Under the pieces are notes generated by a model. The model searched no databases and was not told the DNA's origin. It was given only the letters and a program-made list of their open reading frames with translations. Of a DNA stretch of 64,000 bases, positions 1-9,465 are shown piece by piece; the stretch's first letter is position 1, and every line of letters begins with the position of its first letter. Source of the stretch: Haliea sp. E1-2-M8 (GTDB lineage: Bacteria > Pseudomonadota > Gammaproteobacteria > Pseudomonadales > Halieaceae); NCBI RefSeq assembly GCF_030649675.1, contig NZ_JAUTDR010000019.1, forward strand, positions 25,526 to 89,525, in the 5' to 3' direction. Position numbers and translations under genes: made by a program.

Positions 1-1417
1 CCAGCACCTGGGCGACAAAGTCCGGCGTGTGAAACTGCTTTGGACTGACATTCACCGCCAGCTCCAGAGCGGCAGTGGCGGGCACCTGCTCCCAGGCCTT
101 GAGCTGGGCACAGGCCTGGCGCATGACCCAGAGACCGATCGGGGCGATCAGCCCGGTGTTCTCGGCCAGGGGTATGAATTCTGTGGGTGAGACCAGGCCG
201 CGAGAGGGAGATATCCAGCGCAGCAGAGCTTCTGCACCTACCAGACCGCCGCTGTCATTGACCTGGGGCTGGTAGTAGAGGGCGAATTCATCCTGCTGCA
301 GCGCCTGGCGCAAGCCGCGCTCCAGCTGCAATCGGGTTTCCAGCGCCGCCTGCATGCCGGGGTCGTAGAAATACAGGGTGTTGCGCCCATCCCGCTTGGC
401 CTGATACATCGCAGTATCTGCCCGTCGGACCAGCTCTTCCGCGGAGACGCCGCGCCCATGGAACATGCTGATGCCAATGCTCGCGGTGCCCCGGTAGTCG
501 TCCACTTCCTGCACGCAGGCAGTGGCTACTTTCTCGAGGATCTTCTCCGCAACGACTTCCGCGCTGGTAGCCGACTGCTCCAGTTCCTCGCCGAGCGATT
601 CCAGGATCACCACAAACTCATCACCACCAAACCGCGCTACCGTATCGCCCTCGCGGACACAGCCCGTCAGCCTTTTGGCCACAGCCACCAGCAACGCATC
701 GCCCACATTGTGGCCCTTGCTGTCATTCAGGTCCTTGAAATGATCAAGATCGATGAACAGCAGAGCCCCGTAGCACGCCTGACGGCCGCTGGAGGCCAGG
801 CTGTGTTCCAGCCGGTCTTCCATCAGCCGGCGGTTGGGCAGGTCTGTCAGGGGATCGTAAAAGGCGAGCCGCTCAAGCTTGTCTTCGGCTTGCTGCCGCC
901 GGGCAATATCCAGCTGTAGTTCGCGGTTGGCGTCCTCCAGCTGCAACATCTTGTCTTCCAGTTTGCGGATGAGTGTCTCGCTGTAAATCTTGAGCAGCGA
1001 CTCCGTGTCCTCAGTGGGCTGTGCCAGCGCCGGGGGGCTCCCTCTGATGCTCTTGGACCCCACCTCCTGCAACCGGGCCATGAAGTCTTCCGGCTCACAG
1101 GGCTTGAGGATAAACCCGTCTGCCCCCAGGCTCAGGGCAAGCTGCTCATCCTCGGGCTCGGTGTAGGTTGCCGTGTAGACCACAAACGGGATATGCCGCA
1201 GCAGCTTGTCATGTTTCCAGTGGCGCAACAGCGTATAGCCGTCCATGACCGGCATCAACAGGTCTGACACCACCAGGTCCGGTGGTATCTGGCGGGCAAC
1301 AGTCAGCGCTTCTGCCCCGTGCCGGGCAACCGCCACCTCATAGCCATGGCCCGAGAGCAACGCCTGCAGGTAATAGCGGTTTTCTTCAATATCGTCGACA
1401 ACGAGGATGCGTTTCAT
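1..1417 (-). CDS. Receiver-GGDEF-EAL signalling protein (3' end outside window)
   Basis: The gene runs off the left edge; 472 residues are visible. An N-terminal receiver domain (about 1-120) has the phospho-acceptor Asp52 in SDLLMPVMDG. It is followed by a short coiled linker, a diguanylate cyclase domain with an intact GGDEF at residues 264-268, and the start of a c-di-GMP phosphodiesterase domain with an intact EAL at 396-398. The family makes and/or breaks c-di-GMP in response to phosphorylation by a partner kinase. The ATG at 1417 overlaps the stop of the upstream single receiver by four bases (ATGA), so this is the last gene of a kinase-receiver-output operon. Whether the missing C-terminus keeps the remaining EAL catalytic residues cannot be judged here. 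Confidence 0.93.
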   Translation of the reverse strand, partial: MKRILVVDDIEENRYYLQALLSGHGYEVAVARHGAEALTVARQIPPDLVVSDLLMPVMDGYTLLRHWKHDKLLRHIPFVVYTATYTEPEDEQLALSLGADGFILKPCEPEDFMARLQEVGSKSIRGSPPALAQPTEDTESLLKIYSETLIRKLEDKMLQLEDANRELQLDIARRQQAEDKLERLAFYDPLTDLPNRRLMEDRLEHSLASSGRQACYGALLFIDLDHFKDLNDSKGHNVGDALLVAVAKRLTGCVREGDTVARFGGDEFVVILESLGEELEQSATSAEVVAEKILEKVATACVQEVDDYRGTASIGISMFHGRGVSAEELVRRADTAMYQAKRDGRNTLYFYDPGMQAALETRLQLERGLRQALQQDEFALYYQPQVNDSGGLVGAEALLRWISPSRGLVSPTEFIPLAENTGLIAPIGLWVMRQACAQLKAWEQVPATAALELAVNVSPKQFHTPDFVAQVL

Positions 1418-1806
1418 GCGGCTCCCGGGCCGGAGGAGCGCACACCGAAATAGGCGCTGATTTGCTCGATAAAGGTATCCGGGTTGATCGGCTTTTCAAT
1501 ATAGCCGTTGCAACCGGCTTCCAGACAGCGCTCCCGATCGCCCGCCATGGCATGGGAGGTGACCGCGACGATGGGTATGCGATGCAGTGTTGCATCCGAA
1601 CTCAGCAGCCTGGCAACCGCATGCCCGTCCATGGTCGGCAGCTGGATATCCAGCAGGATCAGATCCGGCATCAGGGTCTGGGCCAGATTTATCCCGCTGA
1701 GGCCGTCGACGGCCGACGCTACGGTAAAACCGCTGCGCTCAAGCAGAAATGTCGCCAGGTAGCGATTCTGCTCGTTGTCCTCGATCAGTAAAACAGTTCT
1801 ATTCAT
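1414..1806 (-). CDS. Single-domain response regulator (receiver)
   Basis: This 130-residue protein consists only of a CheY-like receiver domain. The acidic pair Glu9/Asp10, phospho-acceptor Asp53 in LILLDIQLPTMDG, a Thr in VAVTSHA and the conserved Lys in YIEKPIN are all present. It has no output domain, so it probably relays phosphate from the adjacent histidine kinase or tunes it. Both gene borders are ATGA overlaps, with the kinase upstream and the receiver-GGDEF-EAL protein downstream. This is strong evidence for translational coupling of the three genes. Confidence 0.93.
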   Translation of the reverse strand: MNRTVLLIEDNEQNRYLATFLLERSGFTVASAVDGLSGINLAQTLMPDLILLDIQLPTMDGHAVARLLSSDATLHRIPIVAVTSHAMAGDRERCLEAGCNGYIEKPINPDTFIEQISAYFGVRSSGPGAA

Positions 1807-3827
1807 CGCGCCACCTGAATAGTCGTGGGCAAGACGACGGTAAACTCACTGCCTTTGGTCCACTCGCTGCGAGCGGTGATTTCGCCGCCCATGAGATCGA
1901 CCAGTCGCCGGCAAATCATCAGTCCCAGCCCGGTGCCTTCGTGTTGCCGCGTAAGGCCGTAATCCAGCTGGCTGAAGGGCAGGAACAGCCTGGACAGATC
2001 TTCTCTCCGGATTCCGACCCCCGTATCCCGAACACGCATGCATACCGCACTGCATCGCTCCTGAGCTGCCGGTGAAAAGTAGTCCTCTAGCGGCTCCACT
2101 ACAAGGCTTACTTCACCGCTATCGGTGAACTTGATCGCGTTGTTGAGCAGATTTATAAGAATTTGCTCTACCCGCCGCCTGTCTCCCACCATCGCTGGCA
2201 ATGGCGGGTCGGCTCGCACCAGCACGCGCAAGTTCTTTTTTTCGGCCAGCGGCGCGATTGATGCGACCACCCGGTCTATGGACTCTCCCAGGTCGAACGT
2301 TTCCGCCCGGACTTCCAGCTGGCCGGCCTCTATTTTGGACAGATCCAGGACGTCGTTGATCAGCTCGAGCAGATGCCGTGCACTGCCCTGAACCATTTTC
2401 AGCTGCCGGTGCTGTTCCTCATTCAGCGGGCCAGCCAGCTCCTGCAGGATAATACCGGTGAAACCGATAATGGAATTCAGGGGAGTGCGCAGCTCATGGG
2501 ACATGGTGGCGAGAAAGGCGGACTTGATCCGATCTGCGGCTTCGGCGCGCACCAGCGCTGACGCCAGCTCCGAAGTGCGCTCAGCGACCCGATGTTCCAG
2601 GGTGTCATTCAAATCACGTAGCGCAATTTCAGCGCGCTTGCGTTCGGTGATATCGATACCCACGCCCACCAGACAGCGGGCACCATCAAAATCCACGCCA
2701 CGGCCGGTAAAGAAATAAGGTGTTCTGCGCCCATCCCGGGACAGGAACTCGGCCTCTATAGTGGCCTCACCCTCATGCAGAGCCTCCTCGATGCGCTGTT
2801 GCAGCAAACCTCGGTCATCGGCCGCAAAAAAATCCACGGGCAGCATACGCGCGACTTCGTCCCCACTGTAGCCGGATACGGTTTCGAAGTTGCGATTCCA
2901 GCGCAGAAAGTGGCCCTTTTCATCATAGAAGTAGAGAATCCCCGGCATGCTATCCATCATCGCCTGCGAAAACGACAGCTCGCGAGCAACCGCCGACTCG
3001 GCCTGTCGGTGTTCTTCCGCCAATACAAACCCATCCAGCGCCAGTGAGACATCCACCACCACTTCCTGCAGCAGGGAGACTTCATTGTCGCGGAAAAAGT
3101 TCACTTCGCCCGCATACACGCTGAGCACGGCGACCACCTCTCCGCGCTCCACCAGCGGCAGCGCTGCGCGGGACCGCAAGCCATGCTGCCTGGCAACGTC
3201 GCGCCAGCGGCGCATGTCCTCGCTGGCGGAAAAGTCGTTGCAAATCACGGGCGCAGCGTCATCAACAACCTGCTGCCAGCCAACGCTGCCCATATTTACC
3301 TCAGATTTGTCCATGAGATCACGGATTACAGCCTCAACACCCTCGCCGGCAGTTGCCACCGGCTCCAGTGATGACGCGTCTGAGCCAAGCCAACCGACCC
3401 AGGCCATCTGGAATCCGCCCTGCTCTACCAGTACCTGGCAGATGCGGGAGAATAGCTGCTCCTTATCGGCCGCAGTGAGGACTTCGTGGTTGATCCGGCT
3501 AAAGGCCTGGTAGAGACGGTTGAAACGCTCTATTTCGCGCTTGTGCGCCCGCAGCCGGGAAAACCCTTTCTCCACCGTAGCAAACGACCGTCGGGTCACC
3601 AGATAAAGCACCAGCGCAGTGGTACCCACGAAGGCAAAGCCTTTGTAGACACTGACTTGAACCAGCACTGCCGGATCCTGCACCAGCATCGCAAGAATCG
3701 CATCGGAGAACAGTATCCACAGCAGGCCGCACACGATGTATGTGCCCACGATCTGCCAGACCGTGGGCCGGATCTTTGCCCGTCGCGAATGCCTTGCTGC
3801 CAGTTTTGCGGACCGAGGCCGCGCCAT
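1803..3827 (-). CDS. Membrane sensor histidine kinase (GAF-PAS-HisKA-HATPase)
   Basis: A 674-residue sensor kinase. Two N-terminal membrane helices (about residues 25-90) are followed by a GAF-like domain, a PAS domain with PAC tail, a coiled coil and the dimerization/phospho-acceptor H-box MSHELRTPLN, whose His is about residue 444. The ATP-binding domain shows N-box INLLNNAIKF, DTGVGI and GTGLGL. No receiver is fused at the C-terminus; the separate receiver immediately downstream probably takes that role. The ATG at 3827 is preferred over the GTG six bases upstream because AGAGG lies five bases before it. The signal sensed is unknown. Confidence 0.92.
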   Translation of the reverse strand: MARPRSAKLAARHSRRAKIRPTVWQIVGTYIVCGLLWILFSDAILAMLVQDPAVLVQVSVYKGFAFVGTTALVLYLVTRRSFATVEKGFSRLRAHKREIERFNRLYQAFSRINHEVLTAADKEQLFSRICQVLVEQGGFQMAWVGWLGSDASSLEPVATAGEGVEAVIRDLMDKSEVNMGSVGWQQVVDDAAPVICNDFSASEDMRRWRDVARQHGLRSRAALPLVERGEVVAVLSVYAGEVNFFRDNEVSLLQEVVVDVSLALDGFVLAEEHRQAESAVARELSFSQAMMDSMPGILYFYDEKGHFLRWNRNFETVSGYSGDEVARMLPVDFFAADDRGLLQQRIEEALHEGEATIEAEFLSRDGRRTPYFFTGRGVDFDGARCLVGVGIDITERKRAEIALRDLNDTLEHRVAERTSELASALVRAEAADRIKSAFLATMSHELRTPLNSIIGFTGIILQELAGPLNEEQHRQLKMVQGSARHLLELINDVLDLSKIEAGQLEVRAETFDLGESIDRVVASIAPLAEKKNLRVLVRADPPLPAMVGDRRRVEQILINLLNNAIKFTDSGEVSLVVEPLEDYFSPAAQERCSAVCMRVRDTGVGIRREDLSRLFLPFSQLDYGLTRQHEGTGLGLMICRRLVDLMGGEITARSEWTKGSEFTVVLPTTIQVAR

Positions 3828-3971
3828 GGTCACCTCTTGTTATAGTTGTCTGGAAACCTTCCAGCCGCGGGTCAGTATAGCGTGGTATGCGGATTACCCA
3901 ACATTGCCGTTTGTGGGCGACTGAATCCTGCTAAGCTTGGCCAAAGCCAACACCGCGGGCAGCCAACCGCC

Positions 3972-5129
3972 ATGCACGATTTTGCCACCGAGGATTTTGC
4001 GGGAGCCGCACTGCACCGCAACCTGTCCCTGATGCGCGAGCAGGGGCCTGTGGTCCCGGCCCTTTTCGGCGGCCAGCCGGCAGTGCTGATCAGCGGGTAT
4101 CGGGCGCTGGCCGATGCCTTTCGCGACAATAACAGTTTCCCACCGGCGGATGCCTACCGGATCACCATTGAACCGGTGCAGGGCGTGACCTTCCAGACCA
4201 TGGAAGACGACCAGCACCGCTTGTACCGACGCCTGACCACGCCCGCATTCCAGTCCCGAGCGGTGGAGGCAATGGAACATGAGGGTTTGGCGCGGATCGC
4301 TCACGAACTGATCGATCGCCTTGGCAGCCGGCGCAGCGCCGATTTCGCCAGCGCCTTTACCCACCGGGTCGCGTTTGCCGTTATCAGCCGTATGCTGGGT
4401 ATCCCCACCGACCGGGAAGATGTGTTCCGCGACTGGGCGGTGGGATTTCTGGAGTTTCCACGGGATCCTGCCCGTTCGCGCCACTGCGCCGAACAGATCA
4501 CCCAATACCTGCTGCCCATCCTCGCACAGCGTCGGCACCAGCCCCGGGAGGACATCCTCTCCGGCCTGGTAGCGGCAGAGGTCGACGGTCGCCGGCTGAC
4601 CGACGAGGAAATCCTCGCCCACATCCGTCTGCTATTCAGCGCCGGCGCTTCCACTACCACGGATGCCCTTGGCAACCTTGTCTACACACTATTGGCGCAG
4701 CCGGAGCACTGGCAGGCACTGCTGACACAGCCAGACTTGCGTGGCGGCGCCATTGAGGAACTGCTGCGCTGGGAAACGCCGGTGGCGGTGCTGCCGCGGC
4801 TGTCTGCGAACCATCCCGTGGAATTCCACGGTGCCCGCATTCCCGCCGCCACGTTTTGCCTGTTCGGGATTGCCGCCGCCAATCGCGACCCGGCCGTGTT
4901 CGAGAATCCGGATGTGTTCGATATGCAGCGGGACAGCAGCAAAAAACTGCTGAGTTTCGGCCCCGGGCCGCGGCTATGCCCGGGAATGCACCTGGCGCGC
5001 CGGCAACTCGCGGTGGCGCTGGATGTGATCCTGGAGCGCCTGCCCGGCCTGCACCTGCTGGACCCGGAGGCTGCCGTACCCCAGGGCGCGATCCTGCGCG
5101 GGCCTGCCACCTTACCGGTGGGCTGGTAA
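3972..5129 (+). CDS. Cytochrome P450
   Basis: A soluble bacterial class I-type P450 of 385 residues. It has the I-helix oxygen-activation motif SAGASTTTD, the K-helix ExxR (EELLR) and the heme-binding loop FGPGPRLCPGMHLA with the thiolate Cys336. No membrane anchor is seen, as usual for bacterial P450s. The ATG at 3972 was chosen because the protein then begins directly with P450-like sequence; an upstream in-frame ATG at 3846 would add 42 residues without P450 character and would overlap the divergent kinase promoter. There is no clear Shine-Dalgarno sequence. No ferredoxin or reductase gene is adjacent, so its redox partners lie elsewhere and its substrate is unknown. Confidence 0.93.
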   Translation: MHDFATEDFAGAALHRNLSLMREQGPVVPALFGGQPAVLISGYRALADAFRDNNSFPPADAYRITIEPVQGVTFQTMEDDQHRLYRRLTTPAFQSRAVEAMEHEGLARIAHELIDRLGSRRSADFASAFTHRVAFAVISRMLGIPTDREDVFRDWAVGFLEFPRDPARSRHCAEQITQYLLPILAQRRHQPREDILSGLVAAEVDGRRLTDEEILAHIRLLFSAGASTTTDALGNLVYTLLAQPEHWQALLTQPDLRGGAIEELLRWETPVAVLPRLSANHPVEFHGARIPAATFCLFGIAAANRDPAVFENPDVFDMQRDSSKKLLSFGPGPRLCPGMHLARRQLAVALDVILERLPGLHLLDPEAAVPQGAILRGPATLPVGW

Positions 5130-5236
5130 GCAGCCGGGTCACTGCGCGGAGGCTGGACGCTTCTTTTGACCTGTGGGGGTTATCAACATACTCTACCGTT
5201 GGCCAAACAAGACGACAGGGAAGCCGGATAACAATA

Positions 5237-5827
5237 ATGCACAATGGCAATTCCAGGGACGGCGGCGAACCGGCGAACGAACCGGTCACGGTGCTACTGC
5301 GGCAGTGGCGGGCGGGTGACCCTTTCGCCCTTGAGCAGCTGACGCCACTAGTCTACGAGGAGCTGCGCAAGCGGGCACGCGGCGCCTTTCAGGGGGAAAG
5401 GGAAGGCCACACACTGCAGCCCACGGCCCTGGTGCATGAGCTGTTCGGCCGTCTGGCACCGGCCAATGTCGACTGGCAAGACCGCAGCCATTTCTTCGCT
5501 TTGTGCTCACGCATGATGCGCCACATTCTCGTCGACCATGCCAAGGCGCGCTCTGCAGCCAAGCGCGGCAACAGCCCGGTGCTGGTGGAGCTGGACGCGA
5601 ACCTGCCGCAAGAGGTTGCCAGCCACGAGGATCTGCTGGGGCTGCACCAGGCACTGGAAAAGCTTGCCACCCTGGACCCTCGCAAAGCCGAACTCGTCGA
5701 TCTGCAGGTGTTCGGCGGGCTCTCGTTCAGGGAAATGGAGGAGGTTACCGGACTCTCCAGCAGTACCCTGGATCGGGATCTGCGCTTCGCCAGATCCTGG
5801 CTCAAAACCCAGCTCGTAGCGGAGTAG
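5237..5827 (+). CDS. ECF-type RNA polymerase sigma factor (Sigma70_ECF family)
   Basis: A 196-residue protein with sigma region 2 (LTPLVYEELRKRA through FFALCSRMMRHILVDHAK) and a region 4 helix-turn-helix near the C-terminus (LSFREMEEVTGLSSSTLDRDLRFAR). The pattern is that of the Sigma70_ECF family (PF07638), whose genes commonly sit next to Ser/Thr kinases rather than a classical anti-sigma factor. The kinase gene starts seven bases after this stop, so the two are very likely one operon and the kinase may control this sigma factor. The start ATG at 5237 gives a normal family length; an open frame extends further upstream but overlaps the P450 gene. Confidence 0.9.
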   Translation: MHNGNSRDGGEPANEPVTVLLRQWRAGDPFALEQLTPLVYEELRKRARGAFQGEREGHTLQPTALVHELFGRLAPANVDWQDRSHFFALCSRMMRHILVDHAKARSAAKRGNSPVLVELDANLPQEVASHEDLLGLHQALEKLATLDPRKAELVDLQVFGGLSFREMEEVTGLSSSTLDRDLRFARSWLKTQLVAE

Positions 5828-5834
5828 CAGCACA

Positions 5835-8492
5835 TTGCACAGTGGTGACTTCCAGCGGCTGGAGCAGTTGTTCAATACCACGATGGACCTGCCAAAGGAT
5901 GAACAACAGGCATTTTTGCTACGCAGTTGTGACGGCGACCTCGATCTGCTGGAGGCCGTGAAGGCCTTGCTCCACCATAGTGAACAGACCGCGAATTTCA
6001 CCGCTGTAGTGGAGCATTCAGCTCTGGACATGCTCACCCAGGCGTCCATGGCAGAGGGGGATGCGGCTGGCGCCTACCGCATCCTGGAGAAGATCGGCCA
6101 GGGCGGGATGGGCACGGTGTACCTGGCAGCCCGTGCCGACGACGAGTATCAGCAGCGCGTGGCGGTCAAGGTTATCAACCGGCTGGCTGGCGACAACGCT
6201 GACATCCAGCGCCGCTTCCAGGATGAACGCCAGATTCTCGCCAATCTGCAACATCCCAATATTGTGCGCCTGCTCGACGGCGGCAGCCTTGCGGATGGAT
6301 CGCCCTTTCTGGTCATGGAGTATGTGCACGGGGAGCGTATAGACGCCTGGTGCAAAAGAGAGAACCTGTCGGTCGACAAGATCCTGGTGTTGTTCGCGAA
6401 GGTCTGCCATGCGGTGCAGCACGCCCACCAGAACCTGGTGGTACACCGCGACCTGAAACCCTCCAATATCGTGATTGGCGCGGATGGCGAACCCAAGCTG
6501 ATGGATTTCGGCATCGCCAAGCTGCTGAAACCGGAAGGCGACGCCTCTGACCCGCCTACCGAGCTGGGCAACCGGGTGCTGACCCCTATGTATGCCAGCC
6601 CGGAGCAGCTCAACGGGAATGCGGTCAGCACCTTGTCAGATGTGTACTCACTAGGGGTTATTCTCCACGAGCTGCTGGTCGGGCAACGACCCTTTGACGA
6701 TGGTGGCACCAACTCCTGGTCCTACGCCCAGCGTATTATCGATGAGGACCCTCGGGCGCCCAGCCGCCGCCTCGGCCTGGGCGTGCTGCGCGGAGATCTC
6801 GACAATATCCTGCTGACCGCACTGGCCCGCGATCCTCATCGCCGTTACCAGTCTGCCGGGGCCCTGGCAGCGGACCTCGACAGCTGTCGTCGGCGCCGAC
6901 CGATTGCGGCCCGGCCGCGCTCTCTTGCCTACCTCGCCGTGCGCTTTATCCAGCGCAATCAGCTCGCCAGCGCGCTGCTGCTGGCCGTGGTGATGGCGGT
7001 GAGCGGGTTCGGTTATGCGCTCTACCAGCAGGCCATACTGCTGCAGCAGGAGCGGGACTTCGCCCGTGGCCAGCTGGCCCGGACCACGGCAGTGCTGGAT
7101 CTGGTGGAAGACATGTTCAGCGGGCTTGCGCCCAACAACAGCCAGGGGAGAACCGTCACCGTGCGCGAGATGCTGGACCACGCCAGCATGGAACTGGATC
7201 AGGGTAGAGGCAGTTTCAGCGCGGCACCCGCGGCGGTCACCGCCGTGATCAGGCGCATCATCGGCGCAACCTACAACCACCTCGGGCTGATCGACCCGGC
7301 CGAACGACACCTGAGCGAGGCCCTTGCCTTGCACCGTACCGGTGCCGTTCGCGATGAGGCAGAAAAACTGCGGGTCATCCGTCAGCTGAGCCAGACCTAT
7401 CATCTCGGCTACGGGTATCACGAGGAACGTCTGCGCCTGAATCTGGAGGCGCAGGCGCTCAGTGAGCGGCTCTATGGCCCCGGGTCACAGGAAGCGTTCA
7501 CCGCAAGCGCCGAGCTCGCCAGTTCCTACCACCTGATGGGCCGGTTGCAGGAAGCCAGGGCGCTGTACGATGAGGTGTACCGGGGACAGCTGGCGCTGCT
7601 GGGGGAGGTGCATCCCGACACCATTAGCTCCCTGTCCAGACTCGCCGTGGTCGACTACTGGCTAGGGAATTTCGCCACGGCACTGGCCGCTTTTGAACAG
7701 TGTCACGCCACGGCCGTGGCCGTGCTCGGTGAAACCCATACCCTGAGCCTTGCGTGTCTGGAACGCCGCGGCCTGATCCTGGAAACCATGGGCCGCTACT
7801 CGGCCGCGGTAGCGCCGTTGGAGCAGCACGTGTCTCTCGGCTCCCGGGTACTCGGCAGGTCCCACCCGGCCACCCTGCGAACCATGCACAGCCTTGCGGA
7901 CTCCCACCGCGGGCTGAAACAGTATGACGTCGCGGAGCGGCTGTTTCTGGAAGTTCTGGCCCTGCGCAGGGAGGCACTGGGAGAAACGAACATCGAAACC
8001 CTGCAAACCGAGATGAAGCTGGCCCGGGTGTATCGCCTGACCCGGCGCTTCGCGGAAGCGACGCCGCTGATCACGCACGCGCTGGACAATGAGATCGCCG
8101 AGTTCGGGTTCGAGCACCCGACCACATTGATCGCCGCTCAGGAAATGGCCGAGTTGCTATTGGATTCCCGAGAGTTGGGTGAAGCCGGCGATCTGCTGGC
8201 GCGGGTCCTGTCAGCCAGGGAACAGGTTCTGGGGGTCGAGCATCCGGAACTTCAGGGCACCCTGCTGGGACTGGCGCGGGTAGACAGGGCGCGCGAGCGG
8301 CCCGCATCCGCCAGGGGCCATCTGCTGCGGGCGCTGGCGCTGTGGGACCAGAACCCCGAGTACCAGCCCCAGAACCGGCGCAGGCTGCTGAATCTGCTGA
8401 TCGAGGTCAGTGAGGAGCTGGACGGGCCGGAGGCGGCATTGCAGTACCGCGAGCAAATGGTGCAGCTGTCAGCGCAGGCCGGAGGAACCTGA
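5835..8492 (+). CDS. Membrane Ser/Thr protein kinase with periplasmic TPR domain (TTG start)
   Basis: An 885-residue eukaryotic-like kinase. The kinase domain (about residues 75-350) has the Gly loop GQGGMGTVYLA, the VAVKVI lysine, the catalytic loop HRDLKPSN with Asp206, and DFG. A single membrane helix (about 375-395) leads to a C-terminal region rich in TPR/Kinesin-light-chain-like repeats (about 450-870), probably outside the membrane. The TTG at 5835 is preferred because residues before the first ATG (5883) match the usual start of this family (QRLEQLFNTTMDLP). The gene lies seven bases after the ECF sigma gene, so a signal sensed by the TPR region may be passed to that sigma factor. That link is inference. 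Confidence 0.92.
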   Translation: MHSGDFQRLEQLFNTTMDLPKDEQQAFLLRSCDGDLDLLEAVKALLHHSEQTANFTAVVEHSALDMLTQASMAEGDAAGAYRILEKIGQGGMGTVYLAARADDEYQQRVAVKVINRLAGDNADIQRRFQDERQILANLQHPNIVRLLDGGSLADGSPFLVMEYVHGERIDAWCKRENLSVDKILVLFAKVCHAVQHAHQNLVVHRDLKPSNIVIGADGEPKLMDFGIAKLLKPEGDASDPPTELGNRVLTPMYASPEQLNGNAVSTLSDVYSLGVILHELLVGQRPFDDGGTNSWSYAQRIIDEDPRAPSRRLGLGVLRGDLDNILLTALARDPHRRYQSAGALAADLDSCRRRRPIAARPRSLAYLAVRFIQRNQLASALLLAVVMAVSGFGYALYQQAILLQQERDFARGQLARTTAVLDLVEDMFSGLAPNNSQGRTVTVREMLDHASMELDQGRGSFSAAPAAVTAVIRRIIGATYNHLGLIDPAERHLSEALALHRTGAVRDEAEKLRVIRQLSQTYHLGYGYHEERLRLNLEAQALSERLYGPGSQEAFTASAELASSYHLMGRLQEARALYDEVYRGQLALLGEVHPDTISSLSRLAVVDYWLGNFATALAAFEQCHATAVAVLGETHTLSLACLERRGLILETMGRYSAAVAPLEQHVSLGSRVLGRSHPATLRTMHSLADSHRGLKQYDVAERLFLEVLALRREALGETNIETLQTEMKLARVYRLTRRFAEATPLITHALDNEIAEFGFEHPTTLIAAQEMAELLLDSRELGEAGDLLARVLSAREQVLGVEHPELQGTLLGLARVDRARERPASARGHLLRALALWDQNPEYQPQNRRRLLNLLIEVSEELDGPEAALQYREQMVQLSAQAGGT

Positions 8493-8694
8493 AGCTGAGT
8501 GCGGCAAGCAACCTGGCTCCGCCTTCGCGCCAGCAAAAAAATTTACGACTTGTGGGCAAAACCGGCCCTACTCCTCGCTATTAACCTGAGAAGGCCAGCC
8601 TGTCTCTGTCGCAGAGGCACGCGCACTTCAAAGAGTGCTGGATAGCCATTCAGCACATCGACGCGATCAAACACCTCTTTCAGGAGATTCAACC

Positions 8695-9438
8695 ATGTTA
8701 AAAAGTATAGTAGTGGCTACCGCAATGGTATTCACGATGAGTGCCTCAGCTTTACCCCAAGGGAAGCCGTTCCAGGAGCTCGCCGCCCAGATTTCGGCGC
8801 TTGATTCAGAAATCGCAGAGCTCCAGCAGCGTATTGATGATGGTGACGCAGCGCTGACAGATGCGGTTGCCACCCTCGCGGAGCAGGTTGCAGCAAATTC
8901 GGGCCTGATAGCAAGTACCGACGATATTCTCGACCAGTTGGCCATTGAGACCCGTGACCTGGCAGTCGCCGTGGGCACAACCGATGAGGCATTAGCATCG
9001 TTGGCATTTGATATGGCTGCAAAAATTGCTGCGCTGGCAGCTGAGGATCAGGCACTTGCCGCTCGTCTGGCAGTGCTCGAGGCCATTGACCACGCCAAGG
9101 TGACTGGCCAGTGTCCGGATGGCTCGGTAGTGGTGGAACTGACAGAAACCTCAATCATCTGTGAATCTGTAGAGCAGTCAAGTGACCCGTTTGTGTATAG
9201 CAAGAACGTTTCCGCCGAGGCAACATCAGCAACGGTGCTGACGGTTCTTCCCAAATGCGACAACGCATCCGACAGGTCGTATAACGGTGGTTTCCTGGCC
9301 TCACCAAGTACAGCCACCGTAAGCGAGAACTTTCTGCAGTTCAATACTCACCCTGCCGCGCTAGCTACGCGCCAGATAAAAGCCAACAATGCTACTCGGC
9401 TGGTAGGTTATATTGTCTGCGAGCGCGCAGCGCAGTAG
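8695..9438 (+). CDS. Secreted coiled-coil protein of unknown function
   Basis: 247 residues, beginning with a signal peptide (MLKSIVVATAMVFTMSASA, cleavage near residue 19-20). Residues about 25-145 form a long alanine-rich coiled coil (for example ISALDSEIAELQQRID). The C-terminal part (about 150-247) is compact, with at least four Cys. A strong Shine-Dalgarno AGGAG precedes the ATG at 8695. I do not recognise the family. The fold plan, a secreted stalk plus small disulfide domain, resembles short tail-fibre-like or adhesin-like proteins, but that is only an impression. It follows the sigma/kinase operon by 202 bases and could be a target of that sigma factor. Confidence 0.8.
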   Translation: MLKSIVVATAMVFTMSASALPQGKPFQELAAQISALDSEIAELQQRIDDGDAALTDAVATLAEQVAANSGLIASTDDILDQLAIETRDLAVAVGTTDEALASLAFDMAAKIAALAAEDQALAARLAVLEAIDHAKVTGQCPDGSVVVELTETSIICESVEQSSDPFVYSKNVSAEATSATVLTVLPKCDNASDRSYNGGFLASPSTATVSENFLQFNTHPAALATRQIKANNATRLVGYIVCERAAQ

Positions 9439-9465
9439 TGGCCGCGGGCGGCCAGCTGCGGGCGG

